From an uncultured Bacilli bacterium (GTDB lineage: Bacteria > Bacillota_I > Bacilli_A > ML615J-28 > CAG-313): a DNA stretch of 5,275 nt. The notes beneath the pieces are model-generated. The model did no database searches, had not been told where the DNA came from, and saw nothing but the letters and a program-made list of their open reading frames with translations. Made by a program: the position numbers and the translations under genes. The stretch lies in assembly GCA_904501965.1 (NCBI GenBank), contig CAJGCS010000082.1, positions 1 to 5,275 of the forward strand, written 5' to 3'. Below are positions 1 through 5,275 of this stretch, one piece after another. How positions within the stretch are numbered: the first letter of the stretch is position 1; the number at the start of each line of letters is the position of its first letter.

Positions 1-1068
1 AAAATCTTATATACTCTTCCTGCAAATGTAACAAGTACAAGTTATTTTTCAAATAACCGCCTTGTTGTTGAAAGAGATGGTAAATATGGTTATTTAATCT
101 ATGATGAAAATAATAATTCATTTATTTTGCCAGGTGAATTTCCATATACAAAAGCACTTCCTTTTAGTGAAGAATATGGTGTAGTTGCAATATGTGAACA
201 AAGCGAAGAAAATGGCTTACCAGAAAATAAAGTAAAATACAACTACCTTGGTTTAAACGGAAACCTTTTATTTGAAAGTTATATCTTTGATGATGCTACT
301 TCTTTTAAAGAAGGTCTTGCAAAAGTTGGCGTATATACAAGTAGAGTTAAAGTTGAATCAGTTGGTACTGGTAACCAAGAAAAACCTGCCAAATATTATG
401 ATATGAATGTTTATAGTTATATCGACTGTGAAGGTAATTATTTAATTGATGCATCAACTGGTAAAAAACTTGAATGTTTATACGGAACTGATATTTGTGA
501 TGGCGTAATTACAACAGCAATCTTTAAATATTATATCAACGATTCAATCGTAGATAACTTATTTAGAGATTATAAATTCTATACTCGTGATGGTAGTGTA
601 ATTTATGATGAATGTTTTACTTACACATCTCACGAAAACATTAACATTTTCTGGCCAACTAATACAGTTGAGCTTGGAGGAAATCACATCTTTGGTGTTG
701 GGAAACAATCTGTTTCTTGGAACGTAGTATTAGCTGTAAAAGATGAGCTTGATTTTAAAACAATCAACTTTAAGATTGATCCAACTGAAGCTTGGATTGA
801 AGAACTTGCTCATACATACTACACTTCTACTTCTTTTATTGAAAGTAACGTTAAATATCCATACCATTTAAGTGATTTTAAAGTACCTGAGTTTGCAGAA
901 AACAAACTTCCATTAACAGTTGCTCAAGTTAGCTTCAACGACAATGGTAAATATGGTTTATTACAATTAAATTATGATGAAAGTATTTTAGAAAGTGAAA
1001 CAAATATTGCTAAAGCATATTCTATTAGCTATATTATTCCACCAATCTACGATAGAATCGTTTTATAG
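1..1068 (+). CDS. WG-repeat-like protein, 3' part (start upstream of window)
   Basis: The frame is open from base 1, with 355 codons before a TAG stop. The first possible start inside the window is a TTG at 127 with no convincing ribosome binding site, and the codons before it already read as repeat-like protein (RDGKYGYLIYDE at window residues 25-36), so the true start lies upstream. WG (KWG) repeats are short beta-hairpins resembling G-K-W/Y-G-Y-I followed by I-x-P-x-Y/F-D and an F-x-E-G-L-A stretch. Matching pieces are DGKYGYLI (26-33), YLGLNGNLLFES with FDDATSFKEGLAKV (about 82-109), YSYIDCEGNYLI, and the C-terminal NGKYGLL with IIPPIYDRIVL. Tyr mostly replaces the usual Trp. No membrane segment is visible in this part; a signal peptide could lie in the missing N-terminus. 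The family has no single known function; its members are thought to be binding or scaffold proteins. The transporter gene starts 7 bases after the stop, which suggests a shared operon. Family call moderate, role unknown. Confidence 0.72.
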   Translation, partial: KILYTLPANVTSTSYFSNNRLVVERDGKYGYLIYDENNNSFILPGEFPYTKALPFSEEYGVVAICEQSEENGLPENKVKYNYLGLNGNLLFESYIFDDATSFKEGLAKVGVYTSRVKVESVGTGNQEKPAKYYDMNVYSYIDCEGNYLIDASTGKKLECLYGTDICDGVITTAIFKYYINDSIVDNLFRDYKFYTRDGSVIYDECFTYTSHENINIFWPTNTVELGGNHIFGVGKQSVSWNVVLAVKDELDFKTINFKIDPTEAWIEELAHTYYTSTSFIESNVKYPYHLSDFKVPEFAENKLPLTVAQVSFNDNGKYGLLQLNYDESILESETNIAKAYSISYIIPPIYDRIVL

Positions 1069-1072
1069 GTGA
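1067..1072 (+). promoter_or_regulatory. Ribosome binding site of the first transporter gene, overlapping the upstream stop codon
   Basis: AGGTGA uses the last two bases of the TAG stop of the WG-repeat gene and lies 3 bases before the ATG at 1076. The spacing is short, but this is the only purine-rich match near that start. The overlap suggests that ribosomes finishing the upstream gene help start this one. Confidence 0.55.
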
Positions 1073-1075
1073 TTT

Positions 1076-3574
1076 ATGATTGAGATTAAAAATTTAAATA
1101 AATACTATAAATCTGGTCAAGGATCTTTCCATGCCCTTCGCGATATCAACTTAACTCTTCCTGATAAAGGAATTGTATTTATTGCAGGGAAATCAGGTAG
1201 TGGTAAATCAACACTCCTAAATGTAATTGGTGGGATTGATTCATATGATTCAGGTGAATTAATTATTAATAACACAAATACTAAGAAATTTAACAAAAAA
1301 GATTATAACGCTTATAGAAACACATACATTGGATTTATTTTCCAAGAATTTAACGTTATTAAATCTTTAACAGTTTACGAAAATATTGCCTTATCAATTC
1401 AATTACATAATAAATCAACAAGAAAAATGAGAAAAGAGATTTTAAAAGTAATTGAACAAGTTGGTCTAAAAGGTAAAGAAAACAGAAAAATGAATCAAAT
1501 CTCTGGTGGTGAACGTCAAAGGGTTGCAATCGCAAGATCTCTTGTAAAAAATCCTGATGTTATCATCGCCGATGAACCAACAGGTAACTTAGACCCACGT
1601 AATAGAGATATTGTTATGGGAATATTAAAGTCACTTGCAAAAGATAGACTTGTGTTAATTGTTACACATGATGTGTTCTTAGCTAATTCTTATGGTGAAA
1701 GAACAATTACTCTAAAAGATGGCCAGGTTATAAGTGATGTTACTTATAATGATGATCATTTAAAAGAATCAGACAGTAAACTTACTTTAAAACAAATTCA
1801 ACCATCAATATTAACTAGTTTAATTCTTGGTTTAAAGTCATTTAAGTTAAATTTGGTAAGATACATTTTTATTATCTTACTATTCTCTGTATCCTTGATA
1901 TTTGCAGGTACGGTTGTTAACTTATTTTCAGCCGATACTACAAAAGAATATGCAAATTATCAAAATGAATACAATAATTTTGTTGTCGAATTAAATAAAA
2001 CTTATGAAGATGGATCAATCAAAGTTGAATCTGGCTTTAACTTTGCTGATTATAGCGAATATACAACAACATTTACAGGTAGTGATAAATTTACAGCTTA
2101 CAAAAGCACAATTTTAAACTTCCCTGTAAGAGATAAAGAAGGCTTGGCGGAAGATGAAAAACTTCCAGTTGATTCTTTCTATAAACCTTACATTGAAAGA
2201 GTAAATATTTATAAAGACTTAGAATCAATCGGTATAAGTTTAAATGATACTTACCCTTCTAACTACGAATATCAAATCGTAATCACTGATTATGTAGCTG
2301 ATATGTTAATTCATTACAATTATTTTCAGAACAAAGCTATCAATACTCGTGATAAACTACTTGGTAGATACATTACACACCCATACTTTAAGAATCGCTT
2401 ACAAATTATTGCGATTATGAAAACTCCATATTATGAAGATTTTAAAGCATTATATGGTATTGGTGCTGACTTAAAGGCTACTAAAGAAGTTGACAAAAAC
2501 GTATCAGTTGCATTTACAGATAACTTACCTTTCTATAATGCAATTTATATGACAGAAAGTGAATTCTATTCAGAATCTTCTTCTTCACTTCTTACATATG
2601 GTAAAAACGTAGATACTGTTATCGATAACATTATCTATGAAGGCCTAGAGAAAAAAGGCTACTATGAAGATGTAACATTCACACACTTTACAAATGGACT
2701 AAAATACCAAGGTAAAGCTCCAGTTCGACCTGAAGATGGCGAACCTTTCCAATTAGCTGTTTCGAAAGCTCTTTTAGATAAGCTATATGGAAGTGATTCA
2801 TATGCGGTAGATGCAAGTGGTAATGCAGTATTTAACTCATCTCATTTATCACCAGGTTTGATGAATGCATCTAACTACATGGCAAACTTCAAAATTACAG
2901 GTTTAAAACGTTCTCAAGCAGTATTTAATTTTATCGTAACTGCTATTGTTGAAACAGAAAACCCAGATGAAATTGCCGTTTACTTACCAAGTTATATGTA
3001 CCAAGCATACTTAAATAACTCATTTAACCGTGGTGGTAACTTAGTAATGACAATAAATACTGATTTAGACATTAATGCAAATATCTATCGAGATATGCTT
3101 AATAAAGGTATTTCAATTAATAACTTATCATTTACAAAGTTACAAATCGTAAATGACTTTATTGATGATAATTTAATATTGTTTGCAGCTATGTTCTTTG
3201 TATTTTGTTTATTTAGTGTCTTAATGATTTTTAACTTTATCATTATTAACATTAAAAACTCAACTCGTGATATTGGTATTTATATGTCACTTGGTATGAA
3301 TGGATTCAAAATTGCTATGATCTACTTCTTCCAAGTACTAATTGTAAGTATAATATCATTAATAATCGGTATGATTGGATCAGGAATATTCTTATATGTT
3401 CTTGATATGATGTTTAGCCAAGCATCTGCAATCAACTTTGCAATTATCAAATACACCTTCTTAGGTGTACTGGCTATGATGGCGCTAGCATTTATAACAC
3501 CTTTCTTAGCAATTTGTTTCCCATTACTTAACTTAAGTAAGAAAAAACCAATTGACGTATTAAAGACAGCATAG
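1076..3574 (+). CDS. MacB/FtsX-like ABC transporter, fused ATPase and permease (832 aa)
   Basis: This is a complete ABC transporter half with an N-terminal ATPase and a C-terminal FtsX-type permease. The ATPase occupies residues 1-220: Walker A GKSGSGKST (38-46), Q-loop Q90, signature ISGGERQ (142-148), Walker B VIIADE (162-167, catalytic E167), D-loop NLD (171-173) and H-loop H198. The first membrane helix is at about 261-284. A large domain of about 410 residues follows, presumably extracellular. Three more helices lie at about 700-725, 745-772 and 790-818, and the protein ends in the KKPIDVLK tail typical of FtsX permeases. This is the four-helix MacB arrangement, in which the transmembrane helices relay ATP-driven motion to the outer domain rather than forming a classical channel. 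The ATG at 1076 is chosen because it precedes the first ATPase strand; the next in-frame ATG (codon 118) would lose Walker A. The extracellular domain is larger than in classical MacB. The protein contains no Trp. Substrate unknown; peptide or lipoprotein export, or antimicrobial resistance, are possible. Confidence 0.93.
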   Translation: MIEIKNLNKYYKSGQGSFHALRDINLTLPDKGIVFIAGKSGSGKSTLLNVIGGIDSYDSGELIINNTNTKKFNKKDYNAYRNTYIGFIFQEFNVIKSLTVYENIALSIQLHNKSTRKMRKEILKVIEQVGLKGKENRKMNQISGGERQRVAIARSLVKNPDVIIADEPTGNLDPRNRDIVMGILKSLAKDRLVLIVTHDVFLANSYGERTITLKDGQVISDVTYNDDHLKESDSKLTLKQIQPSILTSLILGLKSFKLNLVRYIFIILLFSVSLIFAGTVVNLFSADTTKEYANYQNEYNNFVVELNKTYEDGSIKVESGFNFADYSEYTTTFTGSDKFTAYKSTILNFPVRDKEGLAEDEKLPVDSFYKPYIERVNIYKDLESIGISLNDTYPSNYEYQIVITDYVADMLIHYNYFQNKAINTRDKLLGRYITHPYFKNRLQIIAIMKTPYYEDFKALYGIGADLKATKEVDKNVSVAFTDNLPFYNAIYMTESEFYSESSSSLLTYGKNVDTVIDNIIYEGLEKKGYYEDVTFTHFTNGLKYQGKAPVRPEDGEPFQLAVSKALLDKLYGSDSYAVDASGNAVFNSSHLSPGLMNASNYMANFKITGLKRSQAVFNFIVTAIVETENPDEIAVYLPSYMYQAYLNNSFNRGGNLVMTINTDLDINANIYRDMLNKGISINNLSFTKLQIVNDFIDDNLILFAAMFFVFCLFSVLMIFNFIIINIKNSTRDIGIYMSLGMNGFKIAMIYFFQVLIVSIISLIIGMIGSGIFLYVLDMMFSQASAINFAIIKYTFLGVLAMMALAFITPFLAICFPLLNLSKKKPIDVLKTA

Positions 3575-3579
3575 GAGAG
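3573..3579 (+). promoter_or_regulatory. Ribosome binding site of the second transporter gene, overlapping the upstream stop codon
   Basis: AGGAGAG is a strong Shine-Dalgarno match, 7 bases before the ATG at 3587. Its first two bases are the last two of the TAG stop of the first transporter gene. It fixes the start of the second transporter and supports translational coupling, which would help balance the two proteins. Confidence 0.8.
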
Positions 3580-3586
3580 TGGTAGT

Positions 3587-5275
3587 ATGGTTATATTAGA
3601 TAAAATAAATAAGTTCTACTACTCTGGTAGTGAAAAAATTCATGTAATCGACAATGTATCTGCAGTATTACCTGATAAAGGTTTAGTATTTATCTTAGGT
3701 CCTTCTGGAAGTGGTAAATCTACTTTATTAAATCTATTAGGTGGTTTAGACAATCCTGATAGTGGTGATATTTGGATTGAAAATAAGAAATTATCTTCAT
3801 TTTCAAAAGCAGAAAAGATTGCTTACTTAAACTCATATCTTGGTTTTGTTTTCCAAGAATATAACATTTTAAAAGACTTATCTTTAAAAGAAAATATTTG
3901 TCTTGCTCTTGATATTCAAAAACATTCAAGAAGAGAAAAAAATAAACGTTTTAAAGAAATCATTAAAGCAGTTGAGTTAACAGGGCTTGAAAAACGTAAA
4001 GTTCACCAACTTTCAGGTGGGCAAAAACAACGTATTGCAATTGCAAGAGCTTTAATCAAACATCCTAAAATGATTATTGCCGATGAACCTACTGGTAACT
4101 TAGATAGTGAAACAAGTAATAATATCTTTAAATTATTCAAAGAACTTTCAAAAGAAAGATTAATTGTTATTGTTTCTCATGACGTTGAATCAGCTGAGAT
4201 TTACGCAGACCAAATTATCAGAATGGGAATGGCTGAATCAACATCAAGTAATATCAAAGAATCAAACAAAAAAGAAAATAAAACTGGGAGCATAATTGAT
4301 AATTATCTTGATAAAATCGATGCTCTTAAATATAAACGTGATATCGCATTAATGGGATCTTATGAAGATAAAGATCCAAAAGAAATTAAAAATTTAATTA
4401 AAAATTTAACTAAAATCTCAAAACATCTTAATAAAATTAAAGTATTTAATCCAACAGATGTTCTTAATATTAAATTAAAACTTCGTAATAAAAATAATCT
4501 TCCAAAATATAACAAATATAATATTCGTAAGAACGAACTTATCAAAAAGTATACGGACAAATATGATGAAGTTAGAAATCAAATATTAGCTTATTACAAT
4601 AACTTAATTAAAATAGAAACAGATAATCTAAATGCATTTAAAAAACGTATTAAAGATAAAAACTACGAATACTTATGTGTTTTAGAAAATCATAATCTAG
4701 ATACTACTAGTATTAATAACATTAAACTTAATAAAGCAAAGATTCCTCTAAAGACAGTATTAAAACTTGCTTTAAAGAACCTTTGGAAGAAAAAGTTTAG
4801 ATACATTGTAATGTTACTAGTATGTGCAATAAGTCTTGCTTTCTTATCTTTTACAATAGAATTAAATGGTAATAAACTAAGACAAAACGTCTTTACAATG
4901 ATTGAAAATGGTTATCAATATACTGAAATCAAACGTTATGTACCTATTCAAAATGCAAATACTGATGATTTCTATGCTCAGTATAACTATGGTGACTTAC
5001 CAGCTAATTCATATAATATCATTAAAGAAGGAATTCCTGAGTTAACTCTTCATAAATACGAAACAGTTGAAATTAAATATGCAAGAACACATATTGAAAA
5101 CAAAAACTACTTCTATACTGGTATTATTAATACTTTAATTGAATATGATGAAACAAACACTTATAATCTTCTTTGTGGAAGAAAACCAAATCTAGAAACA
5201 CAAGAAATCATGATTAGTGATTACTTAATAGCAGCTTTACAATATTTTGATTTAGTTCCTATTTATGATAACTAT
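3587..5275 (+). CDS. Second MacB/FtsX-like ABC transporter, fused ATPase and permease, 3' end beyond window
   Basis: The frame starts at an ATG with a good ribosome binding site and stays open for 563 codons to the window edge. The ATPase covers residues 1-215, with motifs at the same positions as in the upstream paralogue: Walker A GPSGSGKST (38-46), Q90, signature LSGGQ (142-146), Walker B MIIADE (162-167), NLD (171-173) and H198. Next comes a long charged segment (about 218-390), then the pre-helix motif ALKNLWKKKFRY (395-406), the first membrane helix (about 404-424) and the start of an extracellular domain. That domain includes GRKPN and EIMISDYLIAAL (531-551), resembling the G-R-x-P...E-I-x-I-S pattern of MacB-type outer domains. 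The rest of that domain and the last three helices should lie downstream; by comparison with the upstream gene about 400 residues are missing. It probably pairs with, or works beside, the upstream transporter. Both ATPase sites look intact. Substrate unknown. Confidence 0.92.
   Translation, partial: MVILDKINKFYYSGSEKIHVIDNVSAVLPDKGLVFILGPSGSGKSTLLNLLGGLDNPDSGDIWIENKKLSSFSKAEKIAYLNSYLGFVFQEYNILKDLSLKENICLALDIQKHSRREKNKRFKEIIKAVELTGLEKRKVHQLSGGQKQRIAIARALIKHPKMIIADEPTGNLDSETSNNIFKLFKELSKERLIVIVSHDVESAEIYADQIIRMGMAESTSSNIKESNKKENKTGSIIDNYLDKIDALKYKRDIALMGSYEDKDPKEIKNLIKNLTKISKHLNKIKVFNPTDVLNIKLKLRNKNNLPKYNKYNIRKNELIKKYTDKYDEVRNQILAYYNNLIKIETDNLNAFKKRIKDKNYEYLCVLENHNLDTTSINNIKLNKAKIPLKTVLKLALKNLWKKKFRYIVMLLVCAISLAFLSFTIELNGNKLRQNVFTMIENGYQYTEIKRYVPIQNANTDDFYAQYNYGDLPANSYNIIKEGIPELTLHKYETVEIKYARTHIENKNYFYTGIINTLIEYDETNTYNLLCGRKPNLETQEIMISDYLIAALQYFDLVPIYDNY
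4238..4750 (+). other. Lysine/asparagine-rich cytoplasmic insertion between ATPase and first membrane helix
   Basis: This covers residues about 218-388 of the second transporter. In the first transporter the ATPase is joined to the first helix by about 40 residues. Here the homologous R-Y pair before the helix moves from 262-263 to 405-406, a net gain of 143 residues. The segment is rich in Lys, Asn, Ile, Leu and Tyr, has no long hydrophobic run, and reads as mostly amphipathic helix, with Lys-Asn clusters such as KEIKNLIKNLTKISKHLNKI. Lying between the ATPase and the first helix, it should be on the cytoplasmic side. I recognise no known domain in it. It is in frame with normal codon use, so it is not an insertion element or a frameshift. 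Confidence 0.7.

Noticed and set aside
127..129. TTG as the start codon of the WG-repeat gene
   Set aside because: There is no good Shine-Dalgarno sequence, and the same frame is open back to base 1 with repeat-like protein before it, so the gene begins outside the window.
77..958. 15-base direct repeat ATGGTAAATATGGTT at 77-91 and 944-958
   Set aside because: Both copies encode the G-K-Y-G core of WG-like repeat units, so the match follows from protein repeat structure rather than a DNA element or attachment site.
2617..2630. 14-base perfect palindrome TGTTATCGATAACA, a possible operator
   Set aside because: It lies deep inside the first transporter coding region, far from any promoter position. 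A palindrome of this length is not surprising by chance in 5 kb of AT-rich DNA.
3452..3469. Hairpin with a 7-base stem (TACACCT/AGGTGTA) and 4-base loop, a possible terminator or attenuator
   Set aside because: It sits within the last membrane-helix codons of the first transporter and has no T-run after it, so it is unlikely to act as a terminator.
3720..3929. Minus-strand open frame of 69 codons
   Set aside because: It lies wholly antisense to the conserved ATPase coding region of the second transporter (Walker A to Q-loop). Its protein has no recognisable domain, so it is a shadow frame.
4360..4560. Minus-strand open frame of 66 codons, hydrophobic and Leu/Phe-rich, resembling a small membrane protein
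   Set aside because: It is antisense to the Lys/Asn-rich linker of the second transporter. AAA/AAT codons read backwards give TTT/ATT, which produces Phe/Ile/Leu-rich protein by composition alone. No convincing separate ribosome binding site was identified.

Overview
The window is AT-rich (about 30% GC, estimated by eye) and carries three tightly packed genes, all on the + strand. No RNA gene, mobile element, CRISPR array or terminator is visible. Low GC, AGGAG-type ribosome binding sites and A/T-ending codons suggest a low-GC Gram-positive lineage (Bacillota, or an Acholeplasma/Izemoplasma/RF39-like relative). All five Trp codons in the three reading frames are TGG and no in-frame TGA occurs. 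This favours the standard bacterial code over the TGA=Trp code of Mycoplasma. Taxonomy below that level cannot be read from the sequence.

Layout: (1) 1-1068 is the 3' part of a gene for a WG-repeat-like (KWG/WG beta-hairpin repeat) protein whose start lies before the window. (2) 1076-3574 is a complete 832-residue ABC transporter with an N-terminal ATPase fused to a MacB/FtsX-type permease. (3) 3587 to the window end is a second, paralogous ATPase-permease fusion. It is open for 563 codons and continues past the right edge. The gaps are 7 and 12 bases, and each Shine-Dalgarno sequence overlaps the TAG stop of the gene before it, so the three are probably co-transcribed and translationally coupled.

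The two transporter proteins align without gaps over the first ~200 residues (about 47% identity by hand count), and each has a full set of ATPase motifs. They could form a heterodimer or two separate homodimers of a MacB-like (type VII) exporter or mechanotransmission machine. No membrane-fusion partner, two-component system or substrate gene is in view, so the substrate is unknown. The most unusual points are a ~143-residue lysine/asparagine-rich cytoplasmic insertion in the second transporter, a large and possibly duplicated extracellular domain in the first, and the close linkage to a WG-repeat protein gene. Apart from the 7- and 12-base gaps there is no non-coding DNA in the window.
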